From: Bradyrhizobium sp. SRL28
GTDB lineage: Bacteria; Pseudomonadota; Alphaproteobacteria; Rhizobiales; Xanthobacteraceae
Reading direction: 5' to 3'
Assembly: GCF_018596315.1 (NCBI RefSeq)
Contig: NZ_JAHEAG010000005.1
Span: forward strand, 62,001-126,000
Length of the DNA stretch: 64,000 nucleotides
The first letter of the stretch is position 1; the number at the start of each line of letters is the position of its first letter. Positions 24,588-40,068 of this stretch are shown one piece after another. The translations under genes and the position numbers were made by a program. The notes beneath the pieces were generated by a model. It had not been told where the DNA came from. It ran no database searches and saw nothing but the letters and a program-made list of their open reading frames with translations.

Positions 24588-24767
24588 CTAGCTTTCCGGC
24601 TGCTCTACATCAGGCGGCCGGGGGCTGGCATCCGGCGCCTTTTCACTCCTGGCCGAAAGGTCGGCGGCCTTGTCGAGAAAGCCCGCGGCGACATCCGGAT
24701 CCGTGGTGGCCATTGCAAATTTCAAAAAGGTTGCCGCTTGTTCCGTTAGATATTTTTTACCCGGCAC
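24588..24767 (-). CDS. Small hypothetical protein, GTG start
   Basis: Translating the minus strand from GTG at 24767 gives a 59-residue protein: VPGKKYLTEQAATFLKFAMA, then TTDPDVAAGFLDKAADLSAR. This matches a type I recognise in Bradyrhizobium (short helical proteins with AATFxKxAxxTxDPxxAAxxLxxAxDL). A GGGGAA lies about 10 bases upstream, and a strong terminator follows the stop. The gene is short and lacks an ATG at its true start, so it is easily overlooked. Confidence 0.65.
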   Translation of the reverse strand: MPGKKYLTEQAATFLKFAMATTDPDVAAGFLDKAADLSARSEKAPDASPRPPDVEQPES

Positions 24768-24895
24768 AATCTGGTTCCCCGTTGCTACGCGTTACTGTCC
24801 CAACACCCGGTGCAATTACGCACTGCGGCGGAATCCGTTCCGGGGGAACAGTACAAAAGTGAACTTAAGGCGGGCCCTGTGTCCGGGTAGGCACG

Positions 24896-25087
24896 CTACC
24901 GGTTGGGCCAGTCCTCGCCGAGGAGCTTGCCGGTTTCCTTGTGGATGAAATGAAGCCGGGTGCAGGCGAGGCAGACGACGGACACATAGGAATTGGAACC
25001 AGGCTCGTCCTCCGGCGGCGTCTCCGGGAGCCAATGCTGCACGTTCGTGCCCAGCCGTGGGCATTTGAAAAGGATATGTCGGCCCAT
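24896..25087 (-). CDS. Small hypothetical protein with Cys pair (zinc-ribbon-like)
   Basis: The 63-residue product reads MGRHILFKCPRLGTNVQHWL, then SYVSVVCLACTRLHFIHKET and GKLLGED. One Cys near residue 9 plus CLAC near 42 give three Cys of a possible zinc site, and the pattern is common in bradyrhizobia. The ATG at 25087 is taken; a TTG at 25102 is an alternative, with a GGGGG stretch nearby. Function unknown. Confidence 0.65.
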   Translation of the reverse strand: MGRHILFKCPRLGTNVQHWLPETPPEDEPGSNSYVSVVCLACTRLHFIHKETGKLLGEDWPNR

Positions 25088-25250
25088 AGGCGGAATATGC
25101 AAAACCCCCGCGCCGGGTCACCTCCGTATGTTTGCGTAGGTGAAGGTTCCGGCCGGGCAAATGCGGGGCAGGGGACCGGCGGGACTTTGCCGGAAAGGGA
25201 CTAATCGTCCCCGGCGGCTGCCGCGGACCGGGGAAAAAGATTGGCGTGAG

Positions 25251-25276
25251 TAAAGGCCGCCAACTGAGGCGGCCTT
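25251..25276 (-). terminator. Hairpin TAAGGCCGCC / GGCGGCCTTTA
   Basis: The stem of about 10 bases encloses a six-base loop and lies 8 bases after the stop of the minus-strand gene at 25284. It shares the GGCCGCC core of the other terminators. Confidence 0.75.
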
Positions 25277-25283
25277 ACTTCTT

Positions 25284-25484
25284 CTAGGCTGGTTCTGGTG
25301 GTCGAAGCCCCGGAGAAGTGAGCCACTCGTTCATGTGAGAAGCGGTATCCAGCTGGCGGATTTTCTTGAGCAGCCCGTCCCTCTGAGGACCAGGTTTGAG
25401 CTGGGCAACCTGGGCTTCCAGCTTGGCCTTCTCGGCTGCAATATTTTCCTCAAACGTATGGGGAACAGATCGGCGACGCTGCAT
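25284..25484 (-). CDS. Small helical hypothetical protein
   Basis: The 66-residue protein (MQRRRSVPHTFEENIAAEKA, then KIRQLDTASHMNEWLTSPGL) is mostly one long helix (residues 12-50). It matches a short protein type frequently found in Bradyrhizobium, typified by KIRQLxTAxHxNEWLxSPGL. GAGG lies about 7 bases before the ATG, and a hairpin terminator follows. Function unknown. Confidence 0.75.
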   Translation of the reverse strand: MQRRRSVPHTFEENIAAEKAKLEAQVAQLKPGPQRDGLLKKIRQLDTASHMNEWLTSPGLRPPEPA

Positions 25485-25587
25485 GATACAACCTCGTGCT
25501 TACGGGTCCTAACCGTAGGGTTTGCACTTCCAATCCTAATATGCAGATGCCCGGCTGTCGGTTCCGAAGTGAACAATTCAAAACAGG

Positions 25588-26021
25588 CCTCTGCGATTCT
25601 CAAACCAGGCCACTGAGGTCGGAAACAGGCCAGTACCAAAGCCGGGGGCTGTCCTAATCAGGACACTGGCGGAGGTAGATCAGGACACTGATTATTTTTC
25701 ATGACGATCAATATTGAACAGCGCCGATGCCCATAACGTGCTGGCCTTTACGTTGAACGGAGCGCCGTAGGAGTGCTGCACCGTTCCTTCAGTAAATGGC
25801 CCCAGCTCTCCAGCCCCCGAGTTGGGGCCATTCCTGTGACACCCGCACTCAGGGCAAATACCGACAGCACCGGCTATAACAAGTGGCCTACCTCGAATTG
25901 AGCATGAACACCGCGATTCTACGGAGAACAGGGTTCGGCGAATTCGCGGCGCTTTAACGGAGCAAATTGGGCCGCTGCAATTTTCAACGTAGGCCACGGA
26001 GGTTGGAAGCAGGCCAGTACC
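25588..26021. repeat. Pair of 50-base direct repeats bounding a gene-free stretch
   Basis: 25588-25637 and 25972-26021 are about 80% identical and both end AGGCCAGTACC. Between them, 25657-25669 and 25679-25691 carry ATCAGGACACTG twice. No convincing gene lies in 25485-26153. The arrangement looks like the remains of a mobile or repeated element, but no transposase or terminal inverted repeats are visible. Confidence 0.5.
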
Positions 26022-26035
26022 CCCTGTGGCGAAAA

Positions 26036-26050
26036 GAACATATTGCGAAC
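26036..26050. promoter_or_regulatory. LexA (SOS) box GAAC-N7-GAAC
   Basis: GAACATATTGCGAAC matches exactly the alphaproteobacterial LexA site GTTC-N7-GTTC read on the other strand. It lies about 105 bases upstream of the recA start. A third GAAC follows at 26054. Confidence 0.8.
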
Positions 26051-26153
26051 ATAGAACAAACGTGGTACGAGTTTCCCATCGGCCATCGAATCTCGGAACC
26101 TTCCACCGCCCGTTTGTCCCGCTCGCGAATCCCCGCCATAAGGAGCACGTACT

Positions 26154-27242
<1,089 letters not shown>

Positions 27243-27353
27243 GTTTCAGAAACGCTTCAGGGGTTAAGGCCTGAAACGGACGGACGGGTGTTGTAGACGT
27301 TGAGTTGCCGACGTCTTCAGCGCCCGTTTTGTTGTGTGGTGTGGATGGGTGTG

Positions 27354-28334
27354 ATGAAGCCTCTGATCCTGACCGGCTGGTTGACGCCGGACTTTATAAA
27401 GAATGACTTCGCCGACCTCCTGCTGGATCTAGCCTTTTTCGACTTTGTCTGGGGACCGCAGCCCTCCTCGGATGAACTCGTAGCCCATCTTGGTCCGCGT
27501 CTCGCGAGCCACGACGAAGGCACACACTGGTCGGACTGGGGCGTCCACCGAAAACAGAGCGAAAACAGGAAGCACCCTGATGCGAACCTGGCCGAATTCT
27601 GCGAGCAATACGAAACCGTCGAACTGTGGTTCGACGTGCGACCGAGGGCGCAGCTGAAACTGATCTGGCTGCTTGATTACTTCCGCTCCTATCCGGAAAT
27701 CGTTGGCAGGTTGAAGCTGCGTCTCGTCGATCTGGATATGAGGGAGCTTGAGAAGTTTGGCAGGTGGAACCCGCCGGCTGTTGACGTCACGGAAAGGGAA
27801 TTGGCGACGGCGAGCGCGGCCTGGCAGGCTTGGCGATCGCCCACGCCGGTTGCCTGCTTCGATTTGCTCAGCAGGGATTTGAGCGCGTTGCCGCTGCTCA
27901 AACCTGTCCTGATCGATCTGCTCGAAGAACTGCCGTCAAGTTCGACAGGGCTTGGCGCCTCGGAAATGCGGATGCTCGAGCTGATCGCGCGGGGATACTC
28001 GCTCACAAATGCGCTCTTCCATTTCTACCAGTTGCGGCAAACGCGCATCTTCGGCGAGTGGGAATACGGTTACTTGCTGGATGGGCTGGCGTTCGGGCCC
28101 AGACCGGCCGTAGCGGGCCTCGACGAGGAACTGCGTACGCTCGACCGCAAAAATTTGCGAGACCGGCACCCAGCCTACCTGCGCAGCCGGCTGTCGATTA
28201 CAGAGTTCGGCAAGGCTGTTCTCGCCCACAAGGAAGACTTCAGCCGGCACAATCCAATCGACCGCTGGTGGGGCGGCACCCACCTGACCAACGATAATCT
28301 GTGGCGCTGGAATCCGGCGCTGGTCGCGCCGTAG
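27354..28334 (+). CDS. Hypothetical protein, DUF1835-like
   Basis: The 326-residue cytoplasmic protein starts MKPLILTGWLTPDFIKNDFA and contains an early HWSDWG segment and Trp/Leu-rich helices. The overall order (N-terminal alpha/beta part to about 140, helical C-terminal part to 326) resembles DUF1835/DUF3658 proteins, but the similarity is judged by eye. ATG at 27345 is an alternative start. It lies about 110 bases after recA without a clear ribosome site. Confidence 0.55.
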   Translation: MKPLILTGWLTPDFIKNDFADLLLDLAFFDFVWGPQPSSDELVAHLGPRLASHDEGTHWSDWGVHRKQSENRKHPDANLAEFCEQYETVELWFDVRPRAQLKLIWLLDYFRSYPEIVGRLKLRLVDLDMRELEKFGRWNPPAVDVTERELATASAAWQAWRSPTPVACFDLLSRDLSALPLLKPVLIDLLEELPSSSTGLGASEMRMLELIARGYSLTNALFHFYQLRQTRIFGEWEYGYLLDGLAFGPRPAVAGLDEELRTLDRKNLRDRHPAYLRSRLSITEFGKAVLAHKEDFSRHNPIDRWWGGTHLTNDNLWRWNPALVAP

Positions 28335-28344
28335 CAGCGCTACC

Positions 28345-28379
28345 GTAGGATGGGGTGAGCGCAGCGAAACCCATCCTAC
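28345..28379. repeat. intergenic hairpin, GTAGGATGGG type
   Basis: GTAGGATGGG and CCCATCCTAC form a short hairpin with the AGCGCAGCGAA centre. It is the minimal form of the repeat at 449. It lies between convergent genes and may act as a bidirectional terminator. Confidence 0.85.
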
Positions 28380-28386
28380 GGGAGCC

Positions 28387-31254
<2,868 letters not shown>

Positions 31255-31277
31255 GGGTATCTTCCTCAATATTGCCC

Positions 31278-31416
31278 GTCATACCCGCCATCAGCGTCAT
31301 ACCCCGCGAAGGCGGGGTATCCAGTACGCCGTGACGTTAGCGATTGAACCGAAATTTCCCGGCGTACTGGATCGTCCGCCCCAGTGCGCAATTGCGCACA
31401 AGGCGGACGATGACAG
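31278..31416. repeat. intergenic inverted repeat inside the gcv operon
   Basis: Outer CGTCAT...ATGACAG arms and inner hairpins (CCCCGCGAAGGCGGGG and GTGCGCAATTGCGCAC). The last 50 bases (31366-31415) are identical to 18488-18537. It lies between gcvH and gcvP and so is transcribed within the operon. Confidence 0.85.
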
Positions 31417-31448
31417 CGAGTATGAGGTTGCCGGCTGCCTCTTCATTT

Positions 31449-31814
31449 TCACGCCCTATGTGCCTTGTAGGCGGCCTCATCCATCAGGCCGCCGAGTTCG
31501 CTTCTGTCCGCAATCTTCAGCTTGAAGAACCAGGCCTTGCCGCCGGCGTCGGAATTCACCAGCGCGGGTTCGGCGACGAGCGCCTCGTTGACTTCGACCA
31601 CCTCGCCCGAGATCGGCGCGTAGACGTCGGAGGCGGCTTTTACCGATTCGACCACGGCGGCGGCCTCGGCCTTCTTCAGGGAGCGGCCGACCTTGGGCAG
31701 TTCGACGAACACGACGTCGCCGAGCTGCGATTGCGCGTAGTCGGTGACCCCGATGGTGGCGACATCGCCCTCGATGAGGAGCCACTCGTGGTCTGATGTG
31801 AACAACGTCGTCAT
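31449..31814 (-). CDS. gcvH: Glycine cleavage system H-protein
   Basis: The 121-residue lipoyl carrier. The lipoylated Lys is in [14 protein letters not shown], and the family's opening ([20 protein letters not shown]) and GDVVFVELP are intact. It shuttles the aminomethyl group between GcvP, GcvT and the L-protein. GAGGACG lies before the ATG at 31814. It follows gcvT by 22 bases in the same operon. Confidence 0.97.
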   Translation of the reverse strand: MTTLFTSDHEWLLIEGDVATIGVTDYAQSQLGDVVFVELPKVGRSLKKAEAAAVVESVKAASDVYAPISGEVVEVNEALVAEPALVNSDAGGKAWFFKLKIADRSELGGLMDEAAYKAHRA

Positions 31815-31836
31815 GAAACGTCCTCTGGTGCTTGAA

Positions 31837-32982
31837 TCAGCGTTTGTAGGTGTTGGGAACGAAGGGCATGGCCGCGACCTGCAGCGGCAGTCGTTGGCCG
31901 CGCACTTCCGCGAAAACTGATGTGCCGTTGGCGGATAGCGATGTCGGCAGATAGCCCATCGCAACCGGCGCATTGAGGCTCGGGCCGAAACCGCCGGAGG
32001 TAACCTTGCCGATCGGCTCGCTCGAAGCGCTATCGGTGAACAGCAGTGCGCCTTCCCGCACCGGCGCGCGGCCCTCGGTGCGCAGGCCGACGCGGCGGCG
32101 CGAAGCGCCTTTTTCAAACTGGGAGAGAATCTTCTCCGCGCCCGGAAATCCGCCCGCGCGCGCGCCGCCGGAGCGGCGGCTTTTCTGCACCGACCATTCC
32201 AGCGCGCCCTCGACCGGCGTCGTCGTGGTGTCGATGTCATGGCCATAGAGACAGAGGCCGGCCTCCAGCCGCAGGCTGTCGCGCGCGCCAAGGCCAATCG
32301 GGAGCACGTCGGCATTATCCAGCAGCGCCGTCACCAGCGTCTCGGCATGTTCGGCCGGAACCGAAATCTCAAAACCGTCCTCGCCTGTATAGCCCGAGCG
32401 CGAGACGAAGCAGTCGAAACCGCCTACCTTGCGCGGCCCCGTATCCATGAACCGCATCGCGGTCACGTCTGGACAAAGTTTCGCCAGCGCGGATTCCGCC
32501 TTCGGTCCCTGCAGCGCGACCAGCGCGCGATCCGTCAGCGAATCGATGACGCAGGCTTCAGAGAGGTGCGCGCGTAGATGCGCCTCGTCCTCGGCCTTGC
32601 AGGCGGCGTTGACGACCACAAACAGGTGGTCGCCGAAATTCGCCACCATCAAATCGTCGAGAATGCCGCCATCTTCATTGGTGAACTGGGCGTAGCGCTG
32701 CCGTCCCGGCGCAACCGCCACGATGTCCTGCGGCACCAGCCGCTCCAGCGCCAGCGCCGCATCCTCGACCTGGCCTGACTTGGGACGCAGCGCGAGCTGG
32801 CCCATATGCGAGACATCGAACAGGCCGGCGCTCGAGCGCGCATGCAGGTGCTCCTTCAGGACGCCAGCCGGATATTGCACCGGCATCTCGTAGCCCGCGA
32901 AGGGAACCATCTTGCCGCCGCGCGCCACATGGAGCGCGTGCAATGGGGTGCGTTTTAGTGAGGATTTGTCTCTCGCCAGCAT
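31837..32982 (-). CDS. gcvT: Glycine cleavage aminomethyltransferase, T-protein
   Basis: The 381-residue T-protein has the family's early motif ([20 protein letters not shown]), FDVSHMGQ and the C-terminal barrel ([15 protein letters not shown], then VAMGYLP). It transfers the methylene group to tetrahydrofolate and releases ammonia. It is the first gene of gcvTHP, directly downstream of a tandem glycine riboswitch. GAGGG lies 8 bases before the ATG at 32982. Confidence 0.96.
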   Translation of the reverse strand: MLARDKSSLKRTPLHALHVARGGKMVPFAGYEMPVQYPAGVLKEHLHARSSAGLFDVSHMGQLALRPKSGQVEDAALALERLVPQDIVAVAPGRQRYAQFTNEDGGILDDLMVANFGDHLFVVVNAACKAEDEAHLRAHLSEACVIDSLTDRALVALQGPKAESALAKLCPDVTAMRFMDTGPRKVGGFDCFVSRSGYTGEDGFEISVPAEHAETLVTALLDNADVLPIGLGARDSLRLEAGLCLYGHDIDTTTTPVEGALEWSVQKSRRSGGARAGGFPGAEKILSQFEKGASRRRVGLRTEGRAPVREGALLFTDSASSEPIGKVTSGGFGPSLNAPVAMGYLPTSLSANGTSVFAEVRGQRLPLQVAAMPFVPNTYKR

Positions 32983-33035
32983 CCGTCAGGCCCTCATGGG
33001 TTCCGGAGACCAGCCTCCGAAAACCCAAAGAAAGC

Positions 33036-33204
33036 CCCATCTGTCGCTGTGCCTGAGAGTATTATCCCGTCGGCGGACGCCCTGGGCAAAGCCGCCCGGC
33101 GTCACTTTCCAGATGCTATTTCGTCACACGGTCCGTTTGCCTGAGAGTTTCCGGGGCGGTTGCTCCTTCGGCGCCGGCGCTTAAGCCGATCTCTCCCGAC
33201 GTGA
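33036..33204 (-). promoter_or_regulatory. Tandem glycine riboswitch upstream of gcvT
   Basis: On the minus strand, the first aptamer runs from GGGAGAGATCGGC (33197) through GAAGGAGCAACC to ACTCTCAGGCAAACGGAC. The second runs from TCTGGAAAGTGACGC to ACTCTCAGGCACAGCGACAGA (about 33036). The two ACTCTCAGGCA blocks and the GGAGCAACC core are diagnostic. It senses glycine and switches on the cleavage operon when glycine is abundant. The expression platform lies in 32983-33035, which contains the gcvT ribosome site. Confidence 0.95.
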
Positions 33205-33416
33205 CGTCTTATAGATAAGAGGGAAACACAGGCCTGCCAAGCCTGTCAACGCGGCCGCAGCATTATCAACGGGATGTGCGTGCCCATCTTGTGTGCTGCG
33301 GCAAGCCTATGATCCGCCTGCACAGTTTCTGGACAGCGTGGGCCGCCTTGTCTAAAAGCGTTCCGCCGGAAGGTTAAAGGCTGGTTGCGGGCCTGACCCG
33401 GCCCATTTCCGATTGG

Positions 33417-36098
<2,682 letters not shown>

Positions 36099-36130
36099 GC
36101 GCAGGCAAGCTGGGCGTGGGCGCGCTTCCG

Positions 36131-37594
36131 TTATCTGAAGTCAAACTGTCTCCCCGAGAAGCCGCTGGACGGACGATCGGTAGTTGAGACGCCTTGAGTG
36201 GCGCCGGGGGGCGGGGTAGGGCCGGCGAACCAGTTTCCCCAATCCTCGCTTGCTCGGTTGCAGGCGCCCGGATCGCCGCGGTAGCCAAGGCGCTCGCATT
36301 CTGTGATCGCGCGTTGCTCGGCCATTGTACCAATTGTCCGCCTTGCAGGCTGCGATCGGCGGGGCTGGTGGCGGCGAGAGGCAGTTTGCGTTGCGGACGC
36401 TTCGTCCCGGTCTCGGACCTTCTTGGGGCCTACCTGCGGGTCAGCCTTTGCCTGTGCGTTCCTTGCCGCCTCCCAAGCATGAAATTGCTTGAATAGTGCT
36501 TCCTTGTCGGCCTCTGACTGGATGTTGGCAGCGGTCGGGTTCTCTTCCAGGAATGCCTCAAAGCGTCGCTTTACCGGTTCGACGCCATTTTTGTCGAGCC
36601 ATCGCTGCGCGAGCGGCAGGCGATCCCAGCCGGCGAGGGGGGCGGCCAGGGAAACCTCCTTCCACTTGGGATGGAAGGGCGGGTTTTGCAAAGTGGCGAA
36701 TTTCGTGAAGAAGGCATCGACAAACAGAGCAAGCTTGCGACTGCGTTCAGTGTTGGGTGCCCAATTGTACGCTGCAAGCACCGACGGCACTGCGATCGTG
36801 TCCACCGTCTCTCCGTCGGCAATCAGGTTCGGGTAGTCCTTTGACGTCAGCGTCGCCGGCAGATAATCGCTCTGCAGGGCCCTGGAGTAGTCCACCGCAG
36901 CGAGATGAAAGCGTCCGTCATTCCTGAAGGTGGTGACAGACACGTACGGCTTACCGCCAACCACGATGACGGCGTCGAGGTCGCCCTTCTTCAATTTTTC
37001 CATTGCGATCCGCTGCTCGACATAAACGAAATTCGCCTTGATCCCGAGCCGCTCGAAAACCGTCAGTGCAGTCACAAACGTGCCGCCATTGGGCAGATCG
37101 ACGCTCACCGTCTTGCCTTCGAGATCGTTCAGACTCTTGATGGTCTTTGGTGCGATGACCTGCATCTCCTCATTGTAGAGCTTGGTCACATAGGTGAACT
37201 GCTTCTTGATGCCGTTGGCAAAGCCCTTTTTCTCGAGGTAGTCGAGCGTGTCGGCGCGCACGATGCCGAGATCGACGCCCTTCAGGAAAAGGATGTCGGC
37301 GACGCTCTGCACCGAACCACGACCGACGATCGGCAGGACGCGCAGGTTACCGTCGTCGTCGAGCACGGAAGCGAGGTCGGCACCGAACTGCACATAGGTG
37401 CCGCCGATCGTACCGGTAAGCAGCGTGACCGTGTTGGCGTTCAGCGCCTTCTTGGTCGAGACCGATCCGAATTGGAAGATCGCCTTCAGGCTGTCGCTGA
37501 CTTTGGCCGGGTTATAGTCGATCGGTTCAGCATGGGCCGCAACACCGCAAGCCATCATGACCGTCGTGGCAAACACTTTGAGGTACTGACGCAC
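36131..37594 (-). CDS. TAXI-family TRAP-type solute-binding protein with C-terminal extension
   Basis: The 487-residue protein starts at GTG 37594 (GGAGG 5 bases upstream) with a signal peptide (MRQYLKVFATTVMMACGVAA). The TAXI fold covers about residues 45-340 (LLTGTIGGTYVQFGADLASV; VSVDLPNGGTFVTALTVFER). After about 385 comes a basic low-complexity linker (SRRHQPRRSQPARR) and a last segment with two Cys (ITECERLGYRGDPGACNRAS). TAXI proteins normally deliver substrates to TRAP membrane subunits; none is nearby, so it may instead be a sensor or a partner of a distant transporter. Confidence 0.8.
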   Translation of the reverse strand: MRQYLKVFATTVMMACGVAAHAEPIDYNPAKVSDSLKAIFQFGSVSTKKALNANTVTLLTGTIGGTYVQFGADLASVLDDDGNLRVLPIVGRGSVQSVADILFLKGVDLGIVRADTLDYLEKKGFANGIKKQFTYVTKLYNEEMQVIAPKTIKSLNDLEGKTVSVDLPNGGTFVTALTVFERLGIKANFVYVEQRIAMEKLKKGDLDAVIVVGGKPYVSVTTFRNDGRFHLAAVDYSRALQSDYLPATLTSKDYPNLIADGETVDTIAVPSVLAAYNWAPNTERSRKLALFVDAFFTKFATLQNPPFHPKWKEVSLAAPLAGWDRLPLAQRWLDKNGVEPVKRRFEAFLEENPTAANIQSEADKEALFKQFHAWEAARNAQAKADPQVGPKKVRDRDEASATQTASRRHQPRRSQPARRTIGTMAEQRAITECERLGYRGDPGACNRASEDWGNWFAGPTPPPGATQGVSTTDRPSSGFSGRQFDFR

Positions 37595-37618
37595 GGCATC
37601 CTCCAAATGTGTGGGAGA

Positions 37619-38452
37619 TTAGTTCTGAAACTGAGTGAGACGCTGTTGCGCGGCCGCCGAGCCAAAGCTGGCGGCCTTGCGGTACCAGTCGCGTGCCACC
37701 ACAGGGTCGGGTGCGATGCTTCGCGTGTCGCGCACGCCGAGCACAGCCGGATCATAGGTCTGTGCCAGCAGGAAAGCCGCAGTTGCGTCCTGTGAAGTGG
37801 CTGCGCGTTCAAGCAGCAATCGAGCCGCGGCGATATCGCCGAGTGTCAGCATGCTCCTGGCGCGTGTCATCAGCGCTGCCAATGTTTCGGCATCGAGCTT
37901 TTTCGACGGCGCAGCGGCTTCGTTCCCTGCACGTGCGGCCGGGACCTGACTCTGCGGCACTGGGTCTGATACGGGAGCAGGATCGCCTGACACGGGAGCC
38001 GGATCTTTCAGCAGTACCTGGCGCACAGCCGGCTCTTTCGCGGCGCCCTGCGTCGCTGATTGATCCGCTGATCGATCTTTGGATGCGCCGCCGATGGGTA
38101 CTCTTGCTTTGTCGATGAGGAAGCGCGTGACATCGGAGTTAGACACAAGGGCGCGCGTGACATCGGAATTAAGTACCGCGACCAGAATCGCGCACGCCAA
38201 AACCGCCAGTCCACCAGCCACAATCCGCGTCACGATGCTTGTCAGTTTGCTTGACGCACGAGGCGCAAGTTCTTGCGGGTCAGGCTCACGCCGGAGTTCG
38301 GATAGAAACAATGGAATGGGATCATCTGAGGAGGGATCCGTGGACGGCGCGGGCGTGTGGTATGCGGGCTGCGGATTCCCTTGCGGTTCGTCGAACGCCA
38401 AGGCATTCGAATCCCGCGACGCGCGATGTGTCGTCCGCTCCATGGCGCTCAT
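37619..38452 (-). CDS. Membrane-anchored Sel1-like repeat protein
   Basis: The 277-residue protein has a cytoplasmic N-terminus, one helix (about 80-98, IVAGGLAVLACAILVAVL), a Pro-rich spacer and a Sel1/TPR-like C-terminal region (about 190-277, LLLERAATSQDATAAFLLAQ and DWYRKAASFGSAAAQQRLTQ). A short internal repeat (NSDVTRAL / NSDVTRFL) follows the helix. GAGGGAAGC before the ATG at 38452 supports that start over longer frames. It lies 24 bases upstream of the TAXI gene, so the two probably form an operon. Confidence 0.7.
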   Translation of the reverse strand: MSAMERTTHRASRDSNALAFDEPQGNPQPAYHTPAPSTDPSSDDPIPLFLSELRREPDPQELAPRASSKLTSIVTRIVAGGLAVLACAILVAVLNSDVTRALVSNSDVTRFLIDKARVPIGGASKDRSADQSATQGAAKEPAVRQVLLKDPAPVSGDPAPVSDPVPQSQVPAARAGNEAAAPSKKLDAETLAALMTRARSMLTLGDIAAARLLLERAATSQDATAAFLLAQTYDPAVLGVRDTRSIAPDPVVARDWYRKAASFGSAAAQQRLTQFQN

Positions 38453-38705
38453 GCTTCCCTCACTACGCAACGCAGGGGAGCCCCCCGGCGCTAACGCGCC
38501 GGTCCATTCACACACAGAGGTGCCGGGAAAACCCGGCACATGGCCATAACCGCCCAGACTGTTCATCGTTCCCCAGGCAAACGGCCTGGGCTCAGACGAT
38601 CCGCGCGATGCTGTGCCGCTTTCGTCAATCTGACGCGCTTGCTGGAACCTGGAGGCCGCGGAAAAGTTGGCCAAACGGGTGGGCCTCGATCCTGGAAGGG
38701 TGACG

Positions 38706-39062
38706 ATGATTCGCCCGATATGCGCCGTCTTGGCGCTCACCTGTCTATCTGCGCCGGCATTCGCCGAAACCTGTATTGCGTCTCGCTATGGCTACAGCGG
38801 CGGAAAAACCGCATCGGGCGAGCGGATGAATCCAAATGCGATGACCGCGGCGCATCGCGCCAGACCATTCGGCTCGCACGTCACAGTCACCTCACATTCC
38901 ACCGGGCGAAGCGTCACCGTCCGGATAAATGACCGTGGTCCGTTCGTGAAGGGACGGTGCATAGACCTGTCCACCGGGGCCGCCCGTGTGCTTGGCTTCG
39001 CCGGGATTACGAGGGTCTCCCTCGCTGAGGTAGATAAGCACAAGTGGGAAGTTACGCCGTGA
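38706..39062 (+). CDS. RlpA-like double-psi beta-barrel protein
   Basis: The 118-residue protein has a signal peptide ([20 protein letters not shown]) and a compact DPBB domain with the RlpA landmarks ([48 protein letters not shown] and [15 protein letters not shown]). There is no SPOR domain. RlpA proteins are septal lytic transglycosylases that cut naked glycan strands; the catalytic Asp of NDRGPF is present. GGAAGGG lies before the ATG at 38706. It is divergent from the Sel1-like gene. Confidence 0.88.
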   Translation: MIRPICAVLALTCLSAPAFAETCIASRYGYSGGKTASGERMNPNAMTAAHRARPFGSHVTVTSHSTGRSVTVRINDRGPFVKGRCIDLSTGAARVLGFAGITRVSLAEVDKHKWEVTP

Positions 39063-39186
39063 GGGACTCAAGCGTCGCGGCGCGCGCCATTCGGCGGCGC
39101 CGTCGACAGTGACTCCGGGACGCTATCGCCTTATGATCGCGGATTCTTCCACCGTCGGATGACATTGGACGGAGAGGGAAACGCCA

Positions 39187-40068
39187 ATGAACTCCACACC
39201 TACTCCGAAAGAAACTGAACCCCAGGATGCCCCGGCCGCGCGCGCTGATGAACGACTGGTGCACGCCCACGAACAGATCATGCGCGCGGATGAACAGCTC
39301 GCGCGTTTGAGTGAACAGCTTGCAAAGATCGAGCGCGATGCTGCGCGCCCACCTGCGGCCGCACCTGGCCCGCCATCACCGCCTGGATGGCCGGTGTTCC
39401 GGGCCCTCGTCGGTTTGCCGCTGGCGGCGTGCATCATTGTCGCCGCCCTGGTCTTGCAGTCGTCTTTTGGCGATGGGGGCAAGCAGGTCGTCGCCCCTTC
39501 GGCGCCGCAACTCGCTTCAACGCCATCATTGCCGCCGGAAAATCCGCCGCTCCCTGCACAGCCCGCTTCATCAGGCGTTCAAGTGGCCGCGGCGGAGGCT
39601 GCACCACCGCAAGCAACGCCACCGCAAGCAACACCACCTCAAGCAACACTCTTGGCTCAGACCACAACGCAAGACGCCGCGCGGACAGCTACCGCAGCGC
39701 TTCCCGATCACACACAGTTGCTGCAAACGATGGCGCGCAATCTCGCGAACATGGAGCGAAGCATCGAACAGCTCAAGGCGAGCCAGCAACAAATAGCCAG
39801 CGACAATTCAAAGGCGATCGAGGAACTCAAGGCGAGCCAGGAAGAGATAAAACGCGTGCTCGCGAGGGTTTCGGAGCAGAGCCCGCCTACGGCATCACCG
39901 CCCACGGCATCACCGTCCACGACATCACCGCCTCCTACGCAGCCAACTTCGACCGTGCGCAAGCCTGAGCCGACTCCGACCGTGCGCAAGCCTGAGCGGA
40001 CGCGTCAGTCGTCGCAAGCGAGAAAGCGGCCTCGATACCTGAGGGAGTGGATGTACGATGACTGGTAG
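39187..40068 (+). CDS. Hypothetical membrane protein with coiled coil and Pro/Thr repeats
   Basis: The 293-residue protein has a cytoplasmic coiled coil (about 20-55, HEQIMRADEQLARLSEQLAK), one transmembrane helix (about 75-92), a long Pro/Ala/Thr-rich segment with tandem PPQAT units (about 140-155) and a second coiled coil (about 180-225, with ELKASQ twice). The tail has PPTAS repeats and a duplicated PTVRKPE before a basic end. The repeat units are also near-identical at DNA level. GGAGAGGG precedes the ATG. Function unknown. Confidence 0.7.
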   Translation: MNSTPTPKETEPQDAPAARADERLVHAHEQIMRADEQLARLSEQLAKIERDAARPPAAAPGPPSPPGWPVFRALVGLPLAACIIVAALVLQSSFGDGGKQVVAPSAPQLASTPSLPPENPPLPAQPASSGVQVAAAEAAPPQATPPQATPPQATLLAQTTTQDAARTATAALPDHTQLLQTMARNLANMERSIEQLKASQQQIASDNSKAIEELKASQEEIKRVLARVSEQSPPTASPPTASPSTTSPPPTQPTSTVRKPEPTPTVRKPERTRQSSQARKRPRYLREWMYDDW

